Shown: piece by piece, positions 1 through 12,336 of the stretch
Layout of the letters: every line of letters begins with the position of its first letter
How positions within the stretch are numbered: position 1 is the stretch's first letter
DNA from: Alisma plantago-aquatica
Lineage: Eukaryota; Streptophyta; Magnoliopsida; Alismatales; Alismataceae
Reading direction: 5' to 3'
DNA length: 64,000 nt
NCBI GenBank assembly: GCA_963693085.1
Contig: OY856410.1
Coordinates: forward strand, 559,663,906 to 559,727,905
Notes under the pieces: generated by a model
The model's database searches: none
What the model saw: the letters and a program-made list of their open reading frames with translations, nothing else
Told to the model about the DNA's origin: nothing
Translations under genes and position numbers: made by a program

Positions 1-733
1 AAGCTCAAGTATTGCACAAGTGTATTTTGGGTGTCCTAAGGCTTTTCCTATTTATAGGAATGGCCTATGAGTGCTTAAGGACGTTCTAGACACTTTCTAG
101 GGGGTTCTAAGTGCTTAACTAGCCGTTAGGTATCCATTAGTTGCTTTAGCAACAACTAGTTAATTAACTCTGAAAAGTGCAGACATAACTCTTCTCGGTC
201 GAAGAATTATCGACCGAGAGTCCTTCTCGGTCGAGGACTTGTCGACCGAGGGACTGTCTGGAGAAAGTGTATATAACGTTCTAATCCAACTCCCAACTAC
301 CTTGTCTGTTGTGTCTAACGGCTACCTAGGTCATTCTCGGTCGAAGAGTTTGTCGACCGAGAGTGTCTCGGTCGAGAGTTCTGTCGACCAAGATTAACCC
401 TGTTTCAATGTTTTAAACTAAGTACTAAGTGTAAGTATGAGTGTGCAGTTGTGACACTATTGTAGGGGATGACCTATCTAAGTGTTGTGATTGGCTAGGG
501 AAGATTTAACGCTTGATTTACATGATATCTAAGTACTTGTACATTATATACTTGTACAAGTTTTTACATTTGATTACAATCATGACTTAAAGTAATTTTA
601 GCATATAGATCTTCCAAGTATTTTTCATCCACCTTATTCCTGCAACACTCAAGTAGCATGTTAGATTCACAAGAATGAAATGTTTGTCATCATCAAAACA
701 AAGGGATTATAATAATGTCCAATTTAGCCAACA
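1..733 (-). mobile_element. Partial copia-type LTR, family E copy 1
   Basis: A sequence of about 630 bp (97-733) recurs in diverged form at 7481-8095. Read on the minus strand it starts TGTTGGCTAA, followed by a GATGATGACAAACAT segment near the LTR start, as is common in plant Ty1/copia LTRs. A minus-strand TATA box, CCTATAAATAGG, lies at 47-58. The U3 part carries three perfect inverted repeats CTCGGTCGA-N7/8-TCGACCGAG (194-218, 226-250, 336-361) and a fourth imperfect one (about 387-412 by position of the arms). The far end runs off the window, so size and target duplication are unknown. Family assignment is inferred from the terminus, because no coding region is attached. Confidence 0.55.
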
Positions 734-1603
734 ATCAAAACCTTAGGCAATTAACAACCTAACTTTAGGTAATTTTATAAATTGCATAACTCGAAAACTG
801 TGCAATATTTTCCAACCAAATTTTAAGGGTTTCTCTTTCTTGCCTTTATCTACTTGCATGTCATGTTTGAGTCTGAAAATCTAAAAGAAAAGGACTATTT
901 CTTCAAGGGCAAGTTACCCATTAATAAAATTCATTTAATGATTATTTTTCTCTTTCCTCAAACCATTATCTTGCTATTTGGAACTCCTTGGACCCCAAGA
1001 ACCCTAGATTTCGAAATCCTTTTTGAGGATACTTATTATCCTTCTAGATGCATCTATATGCATTATTCTTCATTATTTCTCATTATCTTGTTTATTTATT
1101 ATTAAAAAAAGATTTTCTTGAGGATTTCTCTTTATTTCTCTTTTATTTTCCTCATTGGTATTCCTTTTATCATAAGGAATCCTTGGGATACGAAATTCTA
1201 CCAAGGATAACTTAATTATACCTATTTTCACTTATTTTCCACATTTCATCAATGTTTTCAATTTCTTTATTAACAAGGAAATACTCATTTGATCTTTTCT
1301 TTTCTTATTGTATTCTTTATGCGCTTTTGGACTCCTTGGATTCCAAGGAACTCAAGAGGTATGAAATCCATCCTTGTATTACATTCTCTTTCCTTCTAGT
1401 AGTTTCTACATATTTCTTTTCACGCTTTCTCAATTATTCATTTACCAATTGAATTTCCTTGATATTGGGCCCAATAGCCAATAAAGCCCACAATACAATC
1501 ATCAAGGCTATTGTAAATGAAATTACATAATTATTTGTCCAAATATCTATAATATGAGAAATAACATTTCCCAGAAGTTGAACCCAAAATTTGGGTTGTA
1601 ACA
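734..1603 (-). mobile_element. Ty3/gypsy LTR end, family F (partial)
   Basis: The plus strand ends in GGGTTGTAACA at 1603, so on the minus strand the LTR begins TGTTACAACCC. It is preceded (1604-1640) by a purine tract and a GAGGGCAAAATTC box. That is the usual 3' end of plant chromovirus-like Ty3/gypsy elements. The left limit against family E is not visible. Within it are repeated CCTTGG/CCAAGG inverted repeats, including TCCTTGGA-T-TCCAAGGA at 1333-1349 and ATCCTTGG-N14-CCAAGGAT at 1179-1208. Short open frames here are AT-rich and not gene-like. Confidence 0.5.
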
Positions 1604-3640
1604 TCCTTCTCCTCTTATAAGAATTTTGCCCTCAAAATTCACCAAGCAAACAAACAATTTAGGATAAGCCTTTCATATTCCATCATGGCTCCCATGTGGC
1701 CTTACCCTTTCCATGGTGCTTCCCAAGAACCTTCATCATCTCATATTCTTCCATCTACGTTCTTTCTTACCTTGGTATATCATACCCTCATAGGTGACTC
1801 AGGACAATTTAGCCTCTCAAAAGTTGAATAGGTTCAGGGCTCAACACATGGCTTGGGTACCTCACATAGTGCTCTAGATCAGACTCATGGAATACATTAT
1901 ACATCAAGTTATCCTGAGGGGCAAGGAAAAACACAACCATCTCCACCAATCCATCTCAAATGGACCCATATATCGGGGACTCAACTTTCTCAGTTGTAGC
2001 TCAGAGGGGTTGGATTTTCACATCACATATTTTCCCATAGTGAACTGCATGTCAGTCTGGTTTGCATTAGCTTGTGACTCATGTCACCAATGGGCTCTCT
2101 CTTAGCCATTGCATGATCAAGCGACTTCATCTGCACACACTGTGGTTCTTTTCTGACCTTTGCGAGGCCTCCTTCACCAACATCATCTTAATGAAGTGGT
2201 GATCGACACAACCTCCCTATAGAACTTTTTGCATCCCGATAAAGGCTATGGTGGTTAACATCACATCTTAAGAACTGTCTCTTTGTATCACCCTGAACAA
2301 GCACACTTGCTCTCATCAGACCCTCTAGTCTGGATCATACTAACCATTAGTTAGGGGTGATAAACGGTACTATCATCGCGTTCTTCATGCATCCACTTCC
2401 ACCTCATGGAAGTGAACCTTGGTCATACCCAAGAACTTTTGAACTCACATCATGGTGTATTTGAACCATCTTTATTTCTTAAGTAGTTCAACCAAATTTG
2501 TCTCGTGACAGTACTCTTCCTTTCTCATGTCATCTAGGTAAGGCTATCTACCATAACCCATATTGGATCTCGACCTTCCTTGGTCCAGGGGAGACTCACA
2601 ACATCTACAGTGAAGAACTCTCATTCCCTCTCAGGAACTCTTTATCCTCTATATCGATACATGGGGTTAACGGTGTTCATCCTTTACCTCCTGGCTTGCG
2701 TGGCGACTAACCATGTGCAACTTCATCTTAAGCATCTTAGGTACTACTATCACTGACTATCTGAGTAGTACAGTGTGTGGTGATCTTGAAATCATGATTT
2801 CCTATATGTCATGATTCCTCAAGCTCGATACCTCAGAAACCCTAAACCACTCTCATCAGGGTTTCATCACCTTCCTTTCCAGAGAAGTACATCTAAGGTT
2901 TCTTTCATTATATCACGGACTAGGCTAGCTAATCAAGCAATCATTTACTTGATTAACCACTATTGATACATCTGGGTGTTACCCAAACTTATCTCTTTTT
3001 CTCAACTTAAGGTTAGCCTAACAACCTCAACTTCTTCTAACTTCCAGCTCAACCAAGCAGCTATACCCCAACCCAAGCATTCATTACCACTTATTACTCT
3101 TAGATGTTAGGTAAAGTTGAAGACATACTCTTCCATGTATTTCACTTATCATCTCAAACTCGAATTCTAAGTCTATCCTCATTGAGAATACTTTGAGCTC
3201 ATCTCCTTGATGATCAAACTCAACTTTGTATAACTTGCAAATTCCACATAGCTCATGATAAAAACATCCTCATAAGATGACTATACTATTCCTCTTAGCA
3301 TTTGTAAACCATCCATGTATCATTCACTCCACCAAGGTATGTTACCATCTCTGTCCTCATACCTCGTAGCAACGTTCCAACTCGCATCATCTTTTATCCT
3401 TGGTGTATGGCATGCATACTGTCCCATCTCTCCCTCCAATAACAAGAGGAAATAAGCATTTGGCAGCCGTCCAAACACAAAGTTCTTCTTGTTCCAAGAG
3501 TAGAGATGATACATCCCACATTGCCAGTACACCTTCAACTCTAATTTGAAACGTGCAACTTATGTCTCTACTTCACAATCATCTTGATATAAAAGATTAC
3601 TTCCATGGAAAACTGATCTGAAACCTACTTGGGTCACCAC
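1604..3640 (-). pseudogene. Decayed Ty3/gypsy internal region with integrase C-terminal remnant
   Basis: On the minus strand between about 2020 and 1680 the three frames together give recognisable pieces of the C-terminal end of a chromovirus integrase. There is a KLSPRYMGPFE stretch (the GPY/F domain), then in another frame a YNVFHESDLEHYV-like piece and a PSHVLSPEP piece, then a lysine-rich segment ending near KATWE. Stops and frameshifts separate them. The order and position next to the LTR at 1603 fit the 3' end of pol. From 2400 to 3640 I recognise no motif. The orientation is minus, like the other LTR elements here. Confidence 0.5.
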
Positions 3641-3859
3641 ACAATCCTTGGTCATCTCCTCTAGGTATATAGGGTGCCAACACTTTTGGGGTCAACCCTC
3701 TTCCCTTATGCATCCAGAGAGTGCCCTACTCATCTGCCATTTGGGTCCAATGAGTTCATGAAGGTGATCAATATCCTAACCCATGTCCCTCGGACAATGA
3801 TACTTGTCACCTCCCGACACTATGGTCATGTGCAACTAGGGAATTAGGCTACTAATTAT

Positions 3860-4262
3860 GTGGGAGGAGGTGAGTCTGCCACCCCAGACCTGGTGGCCCA
3901 TGATCCTGACAGCGATAAGGTGGTGATGCAGGCACTGATGGATGGCCCTACTCTAGCAACCCAGGCGGATCTGCCCCCCTCTAACTACCCGACCTCTCCG
4001 ACCAAGGTGCCCATCAAGAAAGGAAAACACCTCCCCCCAAGGCCAAGCGTGATAAGGAATAAGATCTCGAGATGTGCCCTAACCACATGCTTCTCCCCCC
4101 CCAGTGCCTAAGAAGCAGAGGGTGATGTTAGCCCTCCCTGCCCTGGGTTGTTCGATGGAGGGAGAAGTGGCAGTTGATGAAATAGAAGCAGATGTGGTAG
4201 AGGAGGTAGAAGAGGCTCGATGATCCCACCCCAACCTCCCAACTATTCCCAATGTCAGTAGT
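3860..4262 (+). pseudogene. LINE ORF1-tail / linker remnant
   Basis: A proline-, serine- and lysine-rich open stretch of 83 codons (3860-4111) is followed by further frames broken by stops up to the endonuclease start. It contains a basic KKGKHLPPRPSV-type segment, as often seen between ORF1 and the endonuclease in plant LINEs. There is no recognisable RRM or zinc knuckle. The assignment rests mostly on position directly upstream of the endonuclease. Confidence 0.4.
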
Positions 4263-4272
4263 GACATAGAAC

Positions 4273-4968
4273 GTGTGTGGCGCCTACGAGCCAGCAAAAA
4301 GGAGAGCAGTGGCCCTCCTCTTACGTCAACATGGTGCATCCATGGGTCTGTTGGTGGAGACAAAGATTAGGAGTGATGTGGGTGGTGATCGCGTGATCAA
4401 TGAGATCTTCCCTAGTGGTTGGAGGTGTGTCTCCAACATCGAAGTGTCAGGGAAGGCTAGGGTGTGTTGGGGGTGGGATCCCCGAGTATGGTCAGTAGAT
4501 GTAACGACCACCTCAGCTCAGATGATCACGGTGTGGTGCACTAATAAGGCCAGGCTCCGAGTCCTCATGTCAGAAGTCTATGCACACAACCAACCCCAAT
4601 GACGACACTCTCTCTGGGAGGAGATGGAGGTGGTGAAGCCTGTAGTGTTGGTCCCATGGCTGGTGGCGCATGACTTCAACACCATCCGCCATGACGAGGA
4701 GAAAGATGGTGGGAGGGAAATGTCAAGGAAGGCTGTGAGGGATTTCAACCTTGCTGTGGATCGAGCAGGGTTGATGGAGCTCAAGATGTTTGGGGGCATC
4801 CTCTCTTGGTCGAATAGGAAGGAGGCGGGTGATAGGGTGTGTTGTCGTCTGGATGGGGTGTTGGTCAACGACAGGTGGGCAGCTATCTTCCTAGTTGCCC
4901 ATGCCTCCCTTTCCTTCTCCCACCTCAGTGACCATGGACTGTTGTCACCTCTCCTTTTACTACCTTAA
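4273..4968 (+). pseudogene. LINE APE-type endonuclease domain, disrupted
   Basis: Two open stretches in one frame (4273-4602 and 4624-4968) are separated by a TGA at 4600-4602. The first opens with a GAYEPAKRRA segment and holds LVETKI, the conserved LxETK box of LINE endonucleases. The second has HDFNTI where the family normally has GDFN, then SWSN, a CRLDGVLVN stretch and a final SDH motif with the catalytic histidine. The domain would nick target DNA to prime reverse transcription. The internal stop and the Gly-to-His change in the GDFN box argue that it is inactive. Confidence 0.75.
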
Positions 4969-5036
4969 CTAAGCATCATGTACGTCCGTTCAGGAGCCTC
5001 GATGCTTGGGCGAAGTGGGACAGCTTTCAGGAGGCG

Positions 5037-6913
5037 GTGAGTGGTGTGTGGAGTGTCGTGGTTGTGGGTAACCCATTGTATGTCATTGCCAAGATGCTCC
5101 AGGAAGTCAAAGCCAGGCTTAGGGCATGCATTGCGAGCCACAGTGACGTCAGGACTGAGAAGAAGAAGGCGGAGAGGGACTACACCACCATCCAGGAGGG
5201 TCTCCAGCTCAAGCCTTACTACCCTGACCTGACCCGTAGAGAGGTGGAGGTCAGCGTCCGCTTAGATCGGCTCGATGTTGCTGAGGAGTTGTTCTTCTAC
5301 CAGTGCAACCACATTAAGTGGATCAAGGATGGGGAGTGGAACTCGGCATTCTACTAGGAGGCGGTCAAGAGGAAGGAGATGAGGGACACCATCCACTACC
5401 GCATTGATGAGAATGGTGCACATGTCAGCAATCAGGAGGAGTTGGAGGGGGAGGCGGTGGCTTTCTTTAGCGACCTCTACAAACACGAAAATGGCCCCAC
5501 TCAACAGATGCACCTTCAACCTACCAAGGTCCTTTCGGCGTCCCAAGGGCATCGCTTGTGTAGGCCCTGAACGCGAGAGGAGGTGAAGGTGGCAGTGTGG
5601 TCCATTGGGCAGGACAAGGCACCAGGCCCCGATGGGTTCAACACCATCTTCTTTAGAAGCTTCTGGGATACCATTGGGGAACACGTCACCCAAGCCATCC
5701 TTTGGCTTATGAGGGGGGTATGATGTGTGAAGTAAATCACTCCTTCTTGGCACTAATCTCAAAGATGGATGGTGCCACTTCTCTTTACGACTTCAGGCCT
5801 ATTTCCTGTAGTGGTGTGTTGTACAAGATCTTCACTAAAGTCTTGGCGGAGAGGCTAAAGATGGTTATTGGGGGGTTAGTCTCCCATAACCAGGGTGTGT
5901 TCATTCCAAATAGAAGCATATCAGATTCCTCCCTCCTTGCAGCGGAGTTCCTTTATGGCTTTGACCTCAAACGTGCAGGCCCAAAGGCTTGCTTAAAGAT
6001 AGATTTGTCCAAGGCGTACGGCCATGTCAAGTGGGAAGCCTTGTGGATGATCATGGATAGGATGGGCTTCCCTACTACTTGGACGGATTGGATCAAACAG
6101 TGTGTTACCAATTGTTCCTTTTCAGTCCTTGTGAATGGGCTACTGGCGGGGCTGTTCAACAGCTCGAGAGGAATTAGGCAGGGGTGTCCTCTGTCACCTC
6201 TCCTTTTCATGCTAATCATGGAGTACCTGACCATGTTGTTGAATGAGTGGGAGCACCATGGCCCCTTCCGCACCTTCAAAGTCAAGTGGATGGTTGTAAT
6301 GTGCCACCTAACATTTGTTGATGACATGCTCATCTTTGTCAAAGCTACTAGGAAAAGCCTTTGTGGGGTGAGGAAGATTCTTGATGAGTTCAGTGACACA
6401 GTTGGGGTGTGTGTCAACCCAACTAAGTCCAAGCTCTTTCTCTCCAAAGCAGCACTTGCTACTGCTAACTCCATCTGCAGTGTGGTGGGCTGCCCTCTGG
6501 ACGCCCTCCCTACGCATTACCTTAGGTTTCGACAGGCTGCCAAGAACCACACGACGGCCTTTTTCAACCCATGTCTGGACCAAATGAAGAAAATGATCTA
6601 CAAGTGGCTGTCAGATAGAATCACAATGGAGGGTCACTGCCTCCTCACCAAATCAAACCTCCAAGGTTTGATCACCTACTGGTCCTTACAAGGCCACATC
6701 CCAGATAGCATGTGTGACCGGATGGAGATGGCGATGGCTGACTTCATCTGGGGGTTGAACCACCATCACATGCACTTTGAACGCATTTCCAAACCGACCA
6801 AGGAAGGGGGTTTGGGCCTTAAAAGGGTCCGCGACATCAATGCATGGGCCTCGTTGCGCAGACTGGTCCATTTCCACACCTGCCTGGAGTCACCATGGAC
6901 TCATTGGCTATAA
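5037..6913 (+). pseudogene. LINE reverse transcriptase, frameshifted
   Basis: The linker and early RT lie in one frame from 5037, with an in-frame stop at 5355-5357 and another near 5568. The KAPGPDG box follows in the same frame at about 5619. A shift near 5715 moves the rest to the 5702-6913 frame of 403 codons. That frame holds FRPISC, the motif A core KIDLSKAY, the RGIRQGCPLSPLLF block and the catalytic FVDD box at about 6317. The residue after SKAY is Gly, where the family normally has Asp. Stop codons and the shift make the enzyme non-functional. Overlapping reverse-strand open frames are shadows. Confidence 0.85.
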
Positions 6914-7480
6914 AGGAGATATGTGTTCTCTTTCCAAGACCCAGCAACACTTCGGTAGGGGGTCTCTAACTCCTGGAAGAGCATGTCTCATGCGTGGGAG
7001 GCACACAATCATCTTTCTGATCGATCTACCCATGGCCACATCAAACTCATTAACCCAAGCACCAACCTTTGGAGGGTAATCCAGTCCCAACATGCCCCAT
7101 GCGTCATCGGCAATATCATTTGGGGTGGAACCTTGATCCATAGGTGGAGTTTCACCATCTTTAGGGCCTTCCACGGGGCCCTCACCACTACGGACCGAGT
7201 CCACGAGTGGAACAGTGAAGCCAACGATAGATGTGCTTTTTGCCGGCAAAGGTAGGATGTTCAACACCTCTTCTTCCGTTGTTGTTTCTCCAGCCACATT
7301 CTCACGCATATCATGGGCCTTTGTGAGCTTGTCATCCCTAGGAATGCCACCCTTGCCGACACTGTTATGCTTATTAAAGACAAAACTTGGGGTTGGAAGG
7401 GTTGGAAGTGGCTTAGTCTCACTGCTTAGATGTGCACAACATACTTCACTTGGAAGCAGCGTAATGAGAGACGGCACAAT
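6914..7480 (+). pseudogene. LINE C-terminal zinc-finger (zf-RVT-like) region
   Basis: The RT frame continues past a stop at 6911-6913. A 6983-7255 stretch carries a W-S-F...FRAFHGALTTTDR segment and CAFC, and HLFFRCC follows a stop at 7255-7257. Together these give the Cys-Cys...His...Cys pattern of the plant LINE zinc-binding domain. Near 7450 a WKQRN motif matches the usual end of these proteins. The LINE sequence then passes directly into the LTR-like repeat. Confidence 0.7.
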
Positions 7481-8095
7481 TATAGACAACTTCTAGGGGT
7501 TTCTAAGTGCTTAACTAGCCGTTAGGTACAAAGTTTTTGCTTTAACAACGGCTAATTAATTAATTCTGCAGTTGCTGTCAGAGACAATCTCGGTCGAGGA
7601 ATGGTCGACCGAGACACCTACTCGGTCGAACTTTTGTCGACCGACAGGCACTCTGGAACAGATGATTTGCAATGTCTTTCTCCAACTGCCAACTAACTTG
7701 TCTGTTGTGTCTAACGGCTACTTTGGATCTTTCTCGGTCGAGGAGTTTGTCGACCGAGATTGATCCTGTTTCAATGTTTCAATTTAGGCACTAATTATAT
7801 GTATGAGTGTGCTTATGCGATCTTATTTGAATGAGATGACTTGTCTAACTGTGGTGTTTAGCTAGGGAAAATCTAACGCTTGATTTACATGCAATTCTAA
7901 GTACTTGTACATTATATTTTTGTACAAGTTCTTACAACAGTGATTACATTGCATGAAAATATAAATATGTAAGCTTGTGGATTTTCCCTTGTTGCTTTGT
8001 CATCCTGCACACTCAAGTAGCTCGTTAGATTAATAAGAATGAAATGTTTGTCATAATCAAAACAAAGGGATTTATAGATGTCCATTTAGCCAACA
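7481..8095 (-). mobile_element. Copia-type LTR, family E copy 2 (truncated)
   Basis: A diverged second copy of the repeat at 97-733, sharing blocks such as CTTAACTAGCCGTTAGG and TTGTCTGTTGTGTCTAACGG. It ends at 8095 in CAACA, the complement of the TGTTGG start. Inverted repeats CTCGGTCGA-N7/8-TCGACCGAG occur at 7589-7613 and 7733-7758, with a one-mismatch version at 7621-7645. It lacks the region corresponding to 1-96, TATA box included, because the LINE joins there. On the right it abuts the Tat-like gag remnant with no purine tract between, so it looks like a solo or truncated LTR inserted in that gag. Confidence 0.6.
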
Positions 8096-9480
8096 TGTTG
8101 CAGTTGTCGGTGCAACAGAGGATGTGTGTATTGGTAATTAGAAGGATTTCTTGGGTAAAAAAATCTTTGGGGCCCACCTCTATAATTCCCCTGATTTTGG
8201 TTATAATTGTTCTGGAATCCAGGAGGTAGTCTATTGGAAGACCCACCTTGTGTTTGATGCTGCGGGTTAGCAGTTCCCGTGGGATTCCCATACTAAAATC
8301 TAGTATGGTTTCTTGGTTTATCCGAATTATAGTATGCTTGACCTAGAATAGAGTGGATAGAGTTTACCTGCTCTGGTAGCTGATCCTTGGGATGTTCAAT
8401 AATTGGTTCAAATTGTGGTTGGGGTGTCTGTAAATCCATCATCACATTAAATAAGAGGCCACATGATAATGGGGGGTGATCAGATGCATAACAGGCTTCG
8501 CAAGTCTCGGAAGCTACTTTGACTTGTTGAACTTGTGAATTCTTCTTTCTGTCATATTCCCCAAATGATGTTTCAAGCTATGGTTTTCAAGGCTTCAACA
8601 ATGGCTTTCATTTCCATAGATTCTTCAGCTTTATTGACTTTAAGGACTCCTCCAGTAGATGACCTTCCCCAATTAGATTGGTTTTCGGCTCTGAGCATAA
8701 CAACTTTCCAGGCGTCCTCATAATTTTTCGCATGAAATTCCCCCCAGATTAGGAATCCAAAAAATTCTTAATGTCATCACTTACTCCTCTATAGAATGTT
8801 TCTATTAGCTGGTTTTGGGAGATTCCGTGATGTGGGCATTTCCTAAGAAGTTCCTTAAATCTCTCTCATGATTCTGCCAGTGATTCACCAGGGAGTTGGG
8901 GAAAATGGTTAATTTGCCCCCTAATCTCGTAAGTCAATGAAGGAGGGAAAAACTTCTCTAGAAACTTTTCTTCCAAGGGAGCCCAGGTGGTGATTGGCTC
9001 TCCAACTAGCGAGTTATACCAGCTCAACGCTCTTCCAGACAATGTGAAGTGAAATAGTAAGAGCATGATTGCATCGAATGAAGCTCTGACTTGTGGTACC
9101 AATCGGCAAAGTGCCTTGAATCACTTTAGGTGGTCCATGCAGTCATCTCAGCATTTCTGGAGAACGAGATGCCTTGTATAATTTGGATCCATTGCGTTCA
9201 TATCTCAAAGTTAGGAGCATTAATGAGTGATGGCTGAATTGGGTGATTATCCTCCAAGTTCTTAGGAACGACGTAATCCTGAAGCTGCTTGTTCCTCAAC
9301 ATTAACTGAGCAGCTGTTGTGGCTACTTCATTTTTAGCTTGGATGTGGGCCTGCTCTTTAGCTCAAACTTCAGCTTGGACTTGAGCATGTGTATCAGTGA
9401 TGAGTTGTGCTCTCTGAGCTTCTATAGTTGCGTTGACTCTTTCCATTACCAAGGCGGCTTGGCGTTGTTGTTCAACCATC
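8096..9480 (-). pseudogene. Tat/Athila-like Ty3/gypsy gag, decayed
   Basis: Read from 9480 down to 8096 on the minus strand. First comes a Gln/Ala-rich coiled-coil part (about 9480-9280) with in-frame stops, then a LQDYVVPKNLEDN-like segment. The capsid core has the longest open stretch at 8866-9102, with LSWYNSL, TTWAPLEEKFLEKFFPPS and PGESL. A Pro/Asn/Gln-rich tail follows, with RLPPGFQNNYNQNQGNY at about 8240-8170. These are hallmarks of Tat/Athila-lineage Gag. Several stops and shifts disrupt it, and the 3' side is cut by the family E LTR. Confidence 0.75.
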
Positions 9481-10007
9481 TATCTGGCTCATTGGCGGTT
9501 TAGTCTGATGTGTCGGTTGAATCTTCATTCTACCTCAGAGGGAATCTTCATTCTACCTCAGAGTAAGTACTCTGGTTCAGGGGAGAATCTGATGTTATGC
9601 GAAGGTTGCATACACATTTTCTACCTGAGTAGAAGAAAAGTCACACTTTAGACGATATGGGGAAATGGTGTAATAAAAAAGATATGAATTAGTTATCAAG
9701 ATAAAGTGTTAAATCCTAATCAACCAGAAAGTTAACAAGTAAAATTAAAACATTCCATTGTCCCCGGCAACGACACCAATTTTTGATGGAGCCTCCACTC
9801 GCGTGGAGCTGCTTGAACCACTAAAAATCTTAGAGATAGTAAGTCTCTAAGTTTAGCCTTTTGTGTGTTATAATAAGATCTCCACCCATGTATGCTAAGA
9901 TATGTGGAAGTCTTATCATAGTACAGTTAAGGGTCGAATCCACGAGACAATGGTCTTGTTAAGACTAACAAGATGGAAAATGTAATAATTCTACTTATCT
10001 ACTTAAG
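9481..10007 (-). other. Leader of the Tat/Athila-like element
   Basis: At 9761-9779 the minus strand reads GGTGTCGTTGCCGGGGA, the signature found just before gag in plant Athila/Tat elements (usual form GGCGCCGTTGCCGGGGA). Further upstream on that strand, at about 9930-9950, is a CTCGTGGATTCGACCC block, also typical of this leader. There is no gene here. The leader is cut at 10007 by insertion of family A, and its 9911-10007 part occurs again at 19331-19433. Confidence 0.65.
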
Positions 10008-10816
10008 TGTGATGACTGTCTCGCGTAAACAAGATTAACTAATGCGGAAGCGTTCATTAAGCAGCGGATTACCAAAAATCACTAAAAATTAAAAAATTTT
10101 TATCAAAAGATACATCAAGTAAAACTTTCTCACATAGAACAAAAGTAACACAATTACATTCTTGTTCACATGTACATATTTTGTATCATCTCCTTTAGAG
10201 AATTACAAGCATTAACTGTCCTGTCAAGCTAAACACAAACAGTTCAAAATCTCGAGGAAATGAGCCAAAATCTCGAAATCATTAATTACTACTCCGAGGA
10301 CCTGAGAGTATAGAGACGACACATAGGACTACTATCTATATGACTTGACAGACAATATCTCCACCTGAGATCTCACTGCTGTCTCTACTGCTGTTGTTGC
10401 TATCCTTCACCTACTGAAGGTTTTCTGTCTTCTCGTCCGCATCCACCTAAAAATGTGGTTCCCACGGGGGTGAGACAATTATAAAAATTGCCCCAGCAAG
10501 AGATATTACTCTCCGCCAGAAACATTATTATAGCAGATTATGAAATTAAACTGAGCAGGGGTTACTTTTACATTATTAGGCATAATTATTCTTCATAGAC
10601 AGAATAAGAAATTCTCCATTTCCAATAAGAGCATTGCATCTACCCATGGTAGAATCATAGTTCATCCATCTACTTGTAATGAATACAACAGATATGAATA
10701 ATCATCAATGAACTATAGATATATAACATGAATGTAACATCAGCCAAGTTCTCTAGCATAACTTACTAACACAAATGTTACAAATAAACATGATACTTAT
10801 TACCCAAGCATCACAT

Positions 10817-11853
10817 ATGGCTCACAAGGCCATTCATATCTTGTCACCTCTCACTAGGCAACAACTTATTCACATGGCTCACAAGGCCATTCACATCTTG
10901 TCACCTCTCACTAGGCAACAACTTATTCACATGGCTCACAAGGCCATTCACATCTTGTCACCTCTCACTAGGCAACAACTTATTCACATAGCTCACAAGG
11001 CCCTTCACATCTTGTCACCTCTCACTAGGCAACAATTATTCACATGGCTCACAAGGCCATTCACATCTTGTCACCTCTCACTAGGCAACAACTTATTCAC
11101 ATGGCTTACAAGGCCATTCACATCTTGTCACCTCTCACTAGGCAACAACTTATTCACATGGCTCACAAGTCCATTCACATCTTGTAACCTCTCACTAGGC
11201 AACAACTTATTCACATGGCTCACAAGGCCATTCACATCTTGTCACCTCTCACTAGGCAACAACTTATTCACATTGCTCACAAGGCCATTCACATCTTGTC
11301 ACCTCTCACTAGGCAACAACTTATTCACATGGCTCACAAGGCCATTCACATCTTGTCACCTCTCACTAGGCAACAACTTATTCACATGGCTCACAAGGCC
11401 ATTCACATCTTGTCACCTCTCACTAGGAAACAACTTATTCACATGGCTCACAAGGCCATTCACATCTTGTCACCTCTCTCTAGGCAACAACTTATTCACA
11501 TGGCTCACAAGGCCATTCACATCTTGTCACCTCTCACTAGGCAACAACTTATTCACATGGCTCACAAGGCCATTCACATCTTGTCACCTCTCACTAGGCA
11601 ACAACTTATTCACATGGCTCACAAGGCCATTCACATCTTGTCACCTCTCACTAGGCAACAACTTATTCACATGGCTCACAAGGCCATTCACATCTTGTCA
11701 CCTCTCACTAGGCAACAACTTATTCACATGGCTCACAAGGCCATTCACATCTTGTCACCTCTCTCTAGGCAACAACTTATTCACATGGCTCACAAGGCCA
11801 TTCACATCTTGTCACCTCTCACTAGGCAACAACTTATTCACATGGCTCACAAG
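10817..11853. repeat. 57-bp tandem array in LTR A1 (about 18 units)
   Basis: About 18 near-identical units of 57 bp, each starting ATGGCTCACAAGGCCATTC and ending CTTATTCAC. Because 57 is 19 codons the array stays open in two frames. A one-base deletion in unit 4 (about 11034) switches between them. Variant units (CATAGCTC, GGCTTAC, AGTCCATTC with TTGTAACC, CATTGCTC) are in the same order as in copy A2. Confidence 0.95.
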
Positions 11854-12336
11854 ATCCGTATACATTGTTACTTTTATAAAGCAACAACAACATCAACGCA
11901 CAAAAAGCCAATCAACATTTATTATATAAATGTCACAGCCCAAACTTGGCTATATTCATCATCTCATCATACCTGCATGGTTATTAGGCATGATAACAGT
12001 CATACAAGATATTCCTCACATCATGTGATACAATAGTAACACCATCATTCCTTAACCAGGAATTAGGGTTCACTATTAAACATGGCTTGTCATTCCCTTT
12101 TCCCCAAATTAGGGTTAGGGTTCCCCATTTCTCATTAATTCAGACCCTCTTGAGTTAACCAACTTTATCTTGTATTAAGGTATTTGCCCTCTTAATACAT
12201 TCCATCACAGAATACTCACCCTTATCATATAATGCATAGGCCACACATTAGAATTGTCCAACTATCTCACATGATATGGACTTATCTTAGTTTAAGGCTT
12301 AACTTTATTATAAAGTTGCCTATAAACAATCGCAAT

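Larger units (their letters stand above)
3641..7480 (+). mobile_element. Broken LINE (non-LTR retrotransposon)
   Basis: A plus-strand, GC-richer block encodes in order an ORF1/linker-like segment (about 3641-4260), an APE-type endonuclease (4273-4968), a reverse transcriptase (5037-6913) and a C-terminal zinc-finger region (6914-7480). This is the usual order of plant L1-type LINEs. In-frame stops and at least two frameshifts make it dead. The 3' end has no poly(A): it joins family E LTR copy 2 abruptly at about 7480. The 5' limit is uncertain. The low-GC decayed gypsy sequence gives way to LINE-like sequence somewhere around 3640-3850. Confidence 0.8.

Noticed and set aside
10775..12036. Long open frames of 384 and 273 codons across the 57-bp array, and similar ones at 18158-19347 and 20201-21299
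   Set aside because: The period is 19 codons, so any stop-free unit gives a long frame. Two frames are open at once, there is no unique domain, and the array lies in a non-coding LTR.
12105..12125. TTAGGG-like telomere repeats
   Set aside because: Only two TTAGGG words; plant telomeres are long TTTAGGG arrays.
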